Positions 41,361 to 47,992 of a stretch of DNA of 64,000 nt are shown here, piece after piece. The notes under the pieces are model-generated. The model searched no databases. It had not been told where the DNA came from and was given only the letters and a program-made list of their open reading frames with translations. Every line of letters begins with the position of its first letter. Position 1 is the first letter of the stretch. The translations under genes and the position numbers were made by a program. The DNA is from VFZP01 sp043755595 (GTDB lineage: Bacteria > Acidobacteriota > Terriglobia > Bryobacterales > Bryobacteraceae): NCBI GenBank assembly GCA_043755595.1, contig JAYUSQ010000206.1, positions 1 through 64,000 of the forward strand. The letters are read 5' to 3'.

Positions 41361-42683
41361 ATGAAGGTCCTAAGTATCACTGCCGGCGCCGGCAATATGT
41401 ATTGCGGTTCTTGTCTCCGCGACAATAACCTGGCTGCTGCGTTGCGCCGGCAGGGGCACGATGTTATTCTGCTACCGCTCTACACGCCCACGCGGACGGA
41501 CGAGGATAATGCCAGCCGTCCGGGGCGTGTTTTTTTTGGCGGGATCAGCGTGTATCTGGAGCAGCTTTCGCCGCTGTTCCGCAACACTCCCAAGTTCCTC
41601 GACAAGTTGTGGGACCTGCCGTCGGTTATTTCGCTTTTTGCCGGGCGCGGCGTAGAGGTGGATCCTCAGCCTTTGGGAGCGCTCACGGTTTCAATCCTGG
41701 AAGGCGCGGCCGGGCATCAGCACAAGGAGATCGATAGCCTGATTGAATGGCTTCGGCATGAACCGAAGCCCGATCTCATTACCCTGCCCTACACGCTTCT
41801 GATCTCGCTGGCCAAGCCGTTAAAGCAACTTACCGGCTGTCCGATCATCTGCACGCTTCAGGGCGAGGAGTTGTTCATCGACGGGTTGATTGAGCCCTAT
41901 CGCATTCAGGCGCTTTCGTTGATCCGCGCCCAGATTTCCGAGGTTGATGGATTTATTGCGGTGAGCGAATATGGGTCGCGATTCATGGCGCAGTATCTGG
42001 GGATTCCGGCGGAGAAATTGTTTACGGTTCCGCTAGGGATCCCCCTCGAAGGGCATTCGCTACAGCGCCGCACGCTCAATCCGCACCGGACGATTGGGTT
42101 TCTTGGACGCATCGCGCCGGAGAAGGGGCTGCATGTGTTGGCGGACGCTTACAAGCTACTGCGTGAGCGGCCTGGGATCGGTGCGCTCCGGCTGGAAGCG
42201 GCGGGTTATTTACCGCCGGAGAAGAAACCTTATCTGGCGTCGATCGTGGCTAAGTTCAAGGATTGGGGCATTGCTGAGGAGTTCCGGTATTGGGGCGAAG
42301 TAACTCGCGACCAGAAGCCGCGCTTCCTACAGAACTGCGACGTATTTTCGATGCCCGCCACTTACGACGAACCAAAGGGTCTGACGCTTCTAGAGGCGAT
42401 GGCGAACGGCGTGCCGGTGGTGCAGCCGCGCCGTGGATCCTTTGTTGAGATGGTGGAGAATACGGGCGGCGGCATCCTGGTGGAGCCGGGTTCGACGGCG
42501 GCTTTGGCCGATGGGCTGCACGAGATTCTTGCGGATCCTGCAAGGGCGTTGGAACTGGGACGGCGCGCGGCCGAAGCGGTGCGGCGTAACTACTCGGTGG
42601 ACATTATGGCGACGCGGACCGCTGAGATTTATCGCTCGGTTTCCGCGCAGACCGATCCGGCTAGTGCGGCTCGGGTTCGATGA
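41361..42683 (+). CDS. GT4-type glycosyltransferase
   Basis: 440 residues, GT-B fold. The N-terminus has MKVLSITAGAGNMYCGSCLR, then GHDVILLPLYTPTRTDEDN; the C-terminal donor domain has TIGFLGRIAPEKGLHVLADA, SMPATYDEPKGLTLLEAMAN and GVPVVQPRRGSFVEMVENTG, with the E-x7-E pattern. No signal or membrane helix. The start directly follows the ALDH stop (TAAATG), so the three genes form one operon. A glycosylated product of the adenylation/reductase pair is possible. The end overlaps the convergent TolQ-like gene by 23 bases. Confidence 0.88.
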   Translation: MKVLSITAGAGNMYCGSCLRDNNLAAALRRQGHDVILLPLYTPTRTDEDNASRPGRVFFGGISVYLEQLSPLFRNTPKFLDKLWDLPSVISLFAGRGVEVDPQPLGALTVSILEGAAGHQHKEIDSLIEWLRHEPKPDLITLPYTLLISLAKPLKQLTGCPIICTLQGEELFIDGLIEPYRIQALSLIRAQISEVDGFIAVSEYGSRFMAQYLGIPAEKLFTVPLGIPLEGHSLQRRTLNPHRTIGFLGRIAPEKGLHVLADAYKLLRERPGIGALRLEAAGYLPPEKKPYLASIVAKFKDWGIAEEFRYWGEVTRDQKPRFLQNCDVFSMPATYDEPKGLTLLEAMANGVPVVQPRRGSFVEMVENTGGGILVEPGSTAALADGLHEILADPARALELGRRAAEAVRRNYSVDIMATRTAEIYRSVSAQTDPASAARVR

Positions 42684-43161
42684 CTTTGCCCGGGCGCAGG
42701 ATCGATTCACCCCCCGCCATCAGCGCCGTCATCAAGTCGTTCAGAACGATGCGCATTTGGTGCTCGAACTCATCGACGCGCGAGCGTAGATAGCGCCCGG
42801 CGAGCCAGGCGGCAATTGCCAGAGCGAGACTGTACGCGAATGGAAGCCAAGCCTCGGATAGACTGAGGAAAATCGTCACGAAGGCTGCTTCTTTGTTTCC
42901 GTTCACGATCCGGAAGCTCCCAAGAATCCCGACGCACGTTCCAAGAATCCCGAACAGCGGCGCCGTAGAAGAAACAGCAGCCAATCCCCGCACCCCCCGC
43001 CGCATCTTGCACCGAACGATGCCCGCCCGCCTCACCGCGGCCAACACCGCAGCCTCAATCGCAAGTCCGTTCCGCATATCCTGACAGACACCGCCGCGCG
43101 AGCAATGTTCCCAACCGGCGACTCGCTTCGGCGTCCGGTGTTGGTAAGGCCTAATGTCCAC
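42661..43161 (-). CDS. MotA/TolQ/ExbB-type membrane protein, short form
   Basis: About 166 residues from a GTG at 43161; an internal ATG at 43077 is possible. The MotA_ExbB core is present: RGVRGLAAVSSTAPLFGILG, TCVGILGSFRIV, then EAWLPFAYSLALAIAAWLAG and a C-terminal helix ending near VDEFEHQMRIVLN. The usual first transmembrane helix ahead of the cytoplasmic loop is not evident, so the protein is shorter than normal ExbB (about 220). No ExbD lies nearby. The proposed start overlaps the divergent methyltransferase start by a few bases. Confidence 0.68.
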   Translation of the reverse strand: MDIRPYQHRTPKRVAGWEHCSRGGVCQDMRNGLAIEAAVLAAVRRAGIVRCKMRRGVRGLAAVSSTAPLFGILGTCVGILGSFRIVNGNKEAAFVTIFLSLSEAWLPFAYSLALAIAAWLAGRYLRSRVDEFEHQMRIVLNDLMTALMAGGESILRPGKVIEPEPH

Positions 43162-44230
43162 TAAACGTTCGGGCGATAGAACCGTTATGCGACCTCCTCC
43201 ACCATCTGACGACGCAGAGGCGCCGATGGCTAGGACTAGCCCTGCTTCAACCGGTCTTCTCGGCATCTTCAAAGATCTTGGCCTCATGGCGCTGAAGGTC
43301 TTTTCCGGTTACATTTTCGTGCTGGCTGTATTAATGGCCATTCACTTCCCCTATCGGACGGATGATCTTGGATCGCCCAAAGTGAGGCCGGACGCCGGGG
43401 CATTCTACACCGGCATATACTCTAGGTCGGCCACCGTTGCACCGGTCGCAAAACAGGAACCCTCAAATGACCTTTCCGCCGTTTCCGTTTACGAGTCCGA
43501 TTATGTGAAGATTGCGAAGGCGACGATTGCGAGCGAACGGATTGTACCGAAACTCACAGCGTTTGCCGAGAAATATGGACTCGCCAACGAGCGGGTGCTC
43601 GACGTCGGCGCGGGAACCGGCTATCTGCAGGATATCGTTCCAAATTATGTGGGCCTGGACATTTCGGGGTCCTCGCGACGCTACTTCCACAAACCTTTTG
43701 TCGAGGCCTCGGCGACCGATATGCCGTTTCCAGACAATGAGTTCGACGCGGCTTGGTCGATCTGGGTGCTGGAGCATGTACCCAAGCCGGAGCAGGCGCT
43801 GGTTGAGATTCGGCGGGTTGTGAAGGATGGCGGGTTGTTGTATCTCAAACCGGCGTGGGATTGTCCTTGGTGGTATGCCCAAGGGTATGCAGTTCGGCCC
43901 TATAGCGACCTGGATCTTTCGGGGAAGCTCAAGAAAGCAAGTCTAAACGTATTGGCCTCACCTTACTATCGCGGGGCGATTCTCTTTCCCACTCGAGCGG
44001 TGCGGCAAGTGCAGGCCCATTGGTCCGGCAAGCCCACACGGTTTCACTACCGTCTACTGGAGCCGAACTACGAAAAGTATTGGACTGCGGACTCAGACGC
44101 GGTCAATCAGCTCGACTACTATGAAATGTTGCTTTGGTTTACCTCGCGCGGGGATGAGTGCTTGAACTGCGCAGCGGATCCGCGGTGGGATATGACCGAG
44201 TTGATTCTGCGGGTCCACAAGAAGCAGTAA
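43154..44230 (+). CDS. Membrane-anchored SAM-dependent methyltransferase
   Basis: 358 residues. After a Pro-rich start a single hydrophobic segment (ALKVFSGYIFVLAVLMAIHF, about residues 45-65) anchors the N-terminus. The class I methyltransferase begins near residue 150: RVLDVGAGTGYLQDIVPNYV (motif I), ATDMPFPDNEFDAAWSIWVL, EHVPKPEQALVEIRRVVKDG and GGLLYLKPAWDCPWW. A Methyltransf_11 fold is likely. The acceptor is unknown. GGTAAGG lies just upstream of ATG 43154; ATGs at 43187 and 43226 are alternatives. Convergent with the HEAT-like gene downstream. Confidence 0.78.
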   Translation: MSTKRSGDRTVMRPPPPSDDAEAPMARTSPASTGLLGIFKDLGLMALKVFSGYIFVLAVLMAIHFPYRTDDLGSPKVRPDAGAFYTGIYSRSATVAPVAKQEPSNDLSAVSVYESDYVKIAKATIASERIVPKLTAFAEKYGLANERVLDVGAGTGYLQDIVPNYVGLDISGSSRRYFHKPFVEASATDMPFPDNEFDAAWSIWVLEHVPKPEQALVEIRRVVKDGGLLYLKPAWDCPWWYAQGYAVRPYSDLDLSGKLKKASLNVLASPYYRGAILFPTRAVRQVQAHWSGKPTRFHYRLLEPNYEKYWTADSDAVNQLDYYEMLLWFTSRGDECLNCAADPRWDMTELILRVHKKQ

Positions 44231-44251
44231 AATTTCGCTCCCGATCCAAGG

Positions 44252-45301
44252 CTACTTCTTGCGCGCAGGCAGCGGCCGCAACAGCCCATCCAAAAACGCA
44301 TCACGCCGGCCTTCGCTCCACGCTTTCTGAATCTCGGGCTCCTGGATGCCGTGAATCCGCCCAATTAGGATAAACGCCGGGAGAGCGTGAGGCAGATGCC
44401 GCCACCGCGCCATAGCCGCGAGCGACGGAACGGCCCGCTCCTTCAAATGCTCCAGTACGCGCGCCGGCCGATTTTCGGTGAGCGTCACCAGCGTCGCCGC
44501 CGCCGTCATCTTGTCCTGCCAAATCAGTGAATCCAGCGCCTCAATAAACCAAGTGGGCAAGACCTGAATCTCCTGGGCAGGGTCCCTGGCAGCTAGCACC
44601 GCGATGGCCCCCACGGCGCGCATCGCATTGTTGCGAACGGTATCGTCAGGGTCGCGCAGCGCGGCTTGCAGATCGTTCAGCACGTCCTTTTTCTTGGGCG
44701 CGTATCCAATGATGTAGGCGGCGATCGCGCGATGCTCCTCGCTCCCCGACTCACGCAGCACGTCGCGCAGCAATTGCAAATGGTCCCGGGCCAATTCAAC
44801 GAATCGCAGTTGATGTGCGTATGCTTCGGCGTTTTCCATCAACGAATGGCCTTCGGCGAAGTGCTCCTGCAGCGGTCCGCTTCGGATAGCCTTCTGCACG
44901 GCGCCCAAAAACGCTCCGTACTCCGAGTGGATCTCTTCGGACAAGCGGGCCTCGCCGATCGGCGGCGTGTGATAGTCGAAATGCGGTGCGCCGCGTTCTT
45001 CGACACCAACGTAAACGATCGCCTTCCCGTCCTCGCAACAGGCGGCTTCCAGGCGGGCGGCTACGACGTCTTTCACTTCCTCCAGGGCTTCCTCGACGTC
45101 GCCCTTGGAGCGTGGCAGCAGTTCGCCTTCTTTGAAGCCGAGCGCCTTCCGGAGCAGATCTTCGCCAACCCGGTTTCGGCCATAGAAATCGATGACACCA
45201 ACGCTGGGCCCCGACGAAATGGGGGGGGCGGCCGCAGGTGCAGACGGCTGAGCGGCGGCGGTACACGCGGCCAATACGAGCAGACACAATGAGTTCCGCA
45301 A
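44252..45301 (-). CDS. Exported protein with POTRA-like start and HEAT-like repeats
   Basis: 349 residues with a signal peptide (LCLLVLAACTAAAQ). Residues about 33-100 read SVGVIDFYGRNRVGEDLLRK and then FKEGELLPRSKGDVEEALEE, resembling a single POTRA domain such as those in BamA or FtsQ. From about residue 185 a helical repeat follows with AALRDPDDTVRNNAMRAVGA, a typical HEAT unit, and at least two weaker ones. No beta-barrel is present. The combination suggests a periplasmic scaffold, but this is inference. I do not know a named family. Confidence 0.55.
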   Translation of the reverse strand: MRNSLCLLVLAACTAAAQPSAPAAAPPISSGPSVGVIDFYGRNRVGEDLLRKALGFKEGELLPRSKGDVEEALEEVKDVVAARLEAACCEDGKAIVYVGVEERGAPHFDYHTPPIGEARLSEEIHSEYGAFLGAVQKAIRSGPLQEHFAEGHSLMENAEAYAHQLRFVELARDHLQLLRDVLRESGSEEHRAIAAYIIGYAPKKKDVLNDLQAALRDPDDTVRNNAMRAVGAIAVLAARDPAQEIQVLPTWFIEALDSLIWQDKMTAAATLVTLTENRPARVLEHLKERAVPSLAAMARWRHLPHALPAFILIGRIHGIQEPEIQKAWSEGRRDAFLDGLLRPLPARKK

Positions 45302-45332
45302 GTAATTAAGACGTTAGAGACCGTCGATTCGG

Positions 45333-45770
45333 CTACAGGTTTTTGCGCGCCATCATCGACAAAACGGGCAGCCAAGGATCAAAGCCTATGGCCGTTAACA
45401 AGACGAGGATGAAATGGAACAGAATTCCGAAGAGCCACATCACCGAGAAAGATTGAGCCCGGAGCCCCATCGGGACCCAGACGCTGACCGTCAACATCAA
45501 AATCAACCACGCTGCGGTGAGGAGAATCGCTTGTTGCGCGTGAAAGCGGACAGCCCGGCTCTTGCAGTAAGGCTGCCAAAAAAGAAATACCGTTCCGGTC
45601 AACACCCAACCCAGATAGCAAAGCGCGGCGGCTTGATTCTCCTTGAGCGACGCTCCCTGGAAACCGAACCCGTATTTAGGCTGCTCGGGTATCCGTTCGT
45701 CAGCGCCGGTGCCACACTTGGCGCACCGCGAATCGTAGACCGGAGCCCGGCAGTTGGCACAAAACCGCAT
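45333..45770 (-). CDS. Zinc-ribbon membrane protein (Tic20/DUF4870-like)
   Basis: 145 residues. The N-terminus MRFCANCRAPVYDSRCAKCG has two CxxC pairs (Cys4/7 and Cys16/19) forming a zinc ribbon. Three or four hydrophobic helices follow: AALCYLGWVLTGTVFLFW, QAILLTAAWLILMLTVSVWV and WLFGILFHFILVLLTAIGF. AVRFHAQQAILL between helices is the pattern of the DUF4870/Tic20-like family. Function unknown. Divergent from the ChrR-like gene; the gap of about 50 bases has to hold both starts. Confidence 0.7.
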   Translation of the reverse strand: MRFCANCRAPVYDSRCAKCGTGADERIPEQPKYGFGFQGASLKENQAAALCYLGWVLTGTVFLFWQPYCKSRAVRFHAQQAILLTAAWLILMLTVSVWVPMGLRAQSFSVMWLFGILFHFILVLLTAIGFDPWLPVLSMMARKNL

Positions 45771-45821
45771 GCTATTCTAAGCTTTTATCGGTCGATCCTC
45801 GATTCGGGCACAGATCATTAG

Positions 45822-46391
45822 GTGGAAGAAAGAGAAGAAATTGCGGCGGAAGCGGCTTTGTACGCTGCTGGACACCGGGATTCCGCCTCTACGGCCGGTT
45901 TTGAGGCCAGACTTCGGGATGGCTGCGAGATAGCGGCCTCCGAATACGCCGGTTTTGCCGAAACGGCCACCGCCTTCGTCTTCGCCGATTTACCCCTACA
46001 CACGCCTCCCGCGGGGCTCCGCGAGCGGCTACTTGCGCGCATCAGCGCCGCCGAGCAACCCTCGCCGTCGCCGCCGCTCCCCCAATCGGCTGCTTCGCCG
46101 GCCATGGTTGTCACGAGGGCGACGGATGCGCACTGGCTCCCCGGGCCAGCTTCTGGCGTCGAAATCTGCCTATTGCGCGGGAAAAAGACGATGTTGGTCC
46201 GCTTGAGCCCAGGCGCTCGCGTGCCCGCTCACCATCACGCTTCCGACGAACAGTGCTTGGTGCTGGAAGGCAGCCTGAGTGACGGGGAAATCACCGTTCA
46301 ATCCGGCGATTTTGTCTACATGCAGGCTGGGTCAACCCACCGGGAACTGTCCAGCGCAACGGGCTGTACTTTTCTTATCGCATACGCGTAA
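45822..46391 (+). CDS. ChrR-like cupin anti-sigma-type protein
   Basis: 189 residues from a GTG at 45822. The N-terminal half has acidic helices like the anti-sigma domain of ChrR or a zinc-type anti-sigma factor without its HxxxCxxC, ending in LHTPPAGLRERLLARI. The C-terminal half is a cupin with LSPGARVPAHHHASDEQCLV, LEGSLSDGEITVQSGDFVYM and GSTHRELSSATGC, which supplies three histidines and a glutamate for a metal. No ECF sigma factor gene lies beside it, so the regulatory role is unproven. Confidence 0.72.
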   Translation: MEEREEIAAEAALYAAGHRDSASTAGFEARLRDGCEIAASEYAGFAETATAFVFADLPLHTPPAGLRERLLARISAAEQPSPSPPLPQSAASPAMVVTRATDAHWLPGPASGVEICLLRGKKTMLVRLSPGARVPAHHHASDEQCLVLEGSLSDGEITVQSGDFVYMQAGSTHRELSSATGCTFLIAYA

Positions 46392-46428
46392 AGCATACCC
46401 GCAGAATATTTGTTATCGAGCTAACTGT

Positions 46429-46457
46429 TTGACAAAACGGGAGAACCGCACTTTGTA
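46429..46457 (+). promoter_or_regulatory. Candidate sigma-70 promoter
   Basis: TTGACA at 46429-46434 matches the -35 consensus. A weak -10 candidate (TTTGTA, 46452-46457) lies 17 bases downstream. It would start a transcript near 46465 that runs through two hairpins towards the amidohydrolase gene. The -10 is poor, so this is a candidate only. Confidence 0.35.
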
Positions 46458-46596
46458 GACGTCTCGTTTGGGTGTACCACTTTCAGATCTTCTAAATGTA
46501 TGTTATTAGATATATAGTACTGGTACTGTGGGCTACCGAATCGGTTTTCGTGATCTCACTGGTTCGCGAGCTTGTAGCAACCGGGACTGTTAACTT

Positions 46597-46618
46597 CTCG
46601 TTGTCGACTGACAACGAG
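46597..46618 (+). other. Perfect 9-bp hairpin in a leader region
   Basis: CTCGTTGTC (46597-46605) and GACAACGAG (46610-46618) are exact inverted repeats around the tetraloop GACT. It stands alone between the ChrR-like cupin gene and the amidohydrolase gene, three bases before a second, larger stem. As DNA it could also be an operator; as RNA it would be an antiterminator or sRNA stem. Confidence 0.5.
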
Positions 46619-46621
46619 TCA

Positions 46622-46674
46622 GCCTGCCGCGGGCATTCGCCATTTCACTCCTCCAGCCCGCGGCGGGCTTTTAT
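46622..46674 (+). terminator. Rho-independent-type terminator or attenuator
   Basis: GCCTGCCGCGGGC (46622-46634) pairs with GCCCGCGGCGGGC (46656-46668) in 12 of 13 positions across a 21-base loop. TTTT and AT follow at 46669-46674. It lies 35 bases before the amidohydrolase ATG and 230 bases after the cupin gene. It could end the cupin transcript, attenuate the amidohydrolase, or close a free-standing small RNA of about 210 bases that starts near 46465. Confidence 0.55.
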
Positions 46675-46709
46675 GAACCGCTGGCTCTCCACTCTGTGGT
46701 TCCCATATA

Positions 46710-47975
46710 ATGGCTGTCCTGGCCATGCGCACCTCAACCACTGTCATTTGGGTAACATCCCTGTTCGCGACCGCTTCTCTGACGGCCCAGCAATATGACC
46801 TCATCTTGCAGGGCGGCACGCTTGTCGACGCCAGGAATGGCATCAGCGGGCGTCGTGACTTAGCCATCTCGAATGGCCGGATTGCGGCAGTCGCGCCGAA
46901 CATTCCAGCCTCGGGCGGCAGGAAGACGATCGACGTGTCCGGCCAATACGTAACCCCAGGTCTGATCGACATCCACGTCCACGTTTTTTCGGGCGACGGT
47001 CCGGAGTATATGGGCGTCAGCAGCGTCTCGCCGGACGATCACAGCTTCCGGAATGGCGTTACCACCATGGTCGATGCGGGCTCGTCGGGATGGAAGAGTT
47101 TTCCGGATTTCCGCCGCCGCACGATTGCACGCTCGCAGACGCGCGTGCTGGCTTTTCTCAACATCGTCGGGACCGGCATGGGTGGCAACGGTACGACCGA
47201 GCAGAACACCGCGGACATGGACCCGGAGGCTACGGCGGACCGCGTCAAGCAGTACCGTGAGCACATCGTCGGCATCAAGACCGCGCACTTTCTGGCGCCG
47301 AATTGGACCGCCGTTGAACGCGCGCTTGACGCCGCCGGCCGTGCAGGCGTGCCGTTGATGGTCGACTTCGGAAAGTTCAACGCCGAACGTCCGTTTGAAG
47401 AGTTAGTCACCAAGCGGCTTCGCCCCGGCGACATATACACGCATACTTACTTGCCTTGGGTGCCGATGCTCGACGAGAGCGGAAAGGTGCGCGACTATCT
47501 CTTTGAAGCTCGCAAGCGCGGTGTAATCTTCGACGTCGGCCACGGCGGAGGCAGCTTCGTCTTCCGCCACGCCGTCCCCGCGCTCAAACAAGGTTTCCTG
47601 CCCGACTCGATTTCAACCGACCTGCACATCAGCAGCATGAACGCCGGCATGAAAGACATGACGAACGTGATGTCGAAATTCGTCAACATGGGCATGACGG
47701 TGGACCAGATCGTCGCCGCCAGCACCTGGCATCCGGCGCGCCAGATCAAGCGCGAAGAGTTGGGACACTTGAGTGTCGGAGCGATCGCCGACGTGAGTGT
47801 GTTGAAGCTGGAGACCGGGCAGTTCGGCTACGTCGACGTCTACGGCGCGCGCCTGCGAGGCAACAAGCGCTTCTCGGCGGAATTGACGCTGAAGGATGGC
47901 AAGGTGATGTGGGACCGCAACGGGCTGGCCAGTCAAGATTGGGATAAGCTGGGAAATTACAACGCACAGCAGTAA
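46710..47975 (+). CDS. Exported amidohydrolase/deacetylase-type metallohydrolase
   Basis: 421 residues with a signal peptide ending near TAQQ; ATG 46725 is an alternative start. DLILQGGTLVDARNGISGRR and GQYVTPGLIDIHVHVFSGDG supply the N-terminal HxH metal motif, VTTMVDAGSSGWKSFPDFRR follows, VGIKT has the bridging Lys, then THTY and DVGHGGGSF give further histidines, and SISTDLHISSMN the catalytic Asp. The pattern fits COG3964-type amidohydrolases annotated as dihydroorotase-like or N-acyl-amino-acid deacetylases. The true substrate is unknown. The STAND gene follows after 17 bases. Confidence 0.85.
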   Translation: MAVLAMRTSTTVIWVTSLFATASLTAQQYDLILQGGTLVDARNGISGRRDLAISNGRIAAVAPNIPASGGRKTIDVSGQYVTPGLIDIHVHVFSGDGPEYMGVSSVSPDDHSFRNGVTTMVDAGSSGWKSFPDFRRRTIARSQTRVLAFLNIVGTGMGGNGTTEQNTADMDPEATADRVKQYREHIVGIKTAHFLAPNWTAVERALDAAGRAGVPLMVDFGKFNAERPFEELVTKRLRPGDIYTHTYLPWVPMLDESGKVRDYLFEARKRGVIFDVGHGGGSFVFRHAVPALKQGFLPDSISTDLHISSMNAGMKDMTNVMSKFVNMGMTVDQIVAASTWHPARQIKREELGHLSVGAIADVSVLKLETGQFGYVDVYGARLRGNKRFSAELTLKDGKVMWDRNGLASQDWDKLGNYNAQQ

Positions 47976-47992
47976 CGAGTAACTTCACCAGC

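Noticed and set aside
46496..46798. 100-codon plus frame in the leader of the amidohydrolase gene
   Set aside because: It contains both hairpins and overlaps the amidohydrolase start; no ribosome binding site and no protein-like pattern after the first 25 residues.
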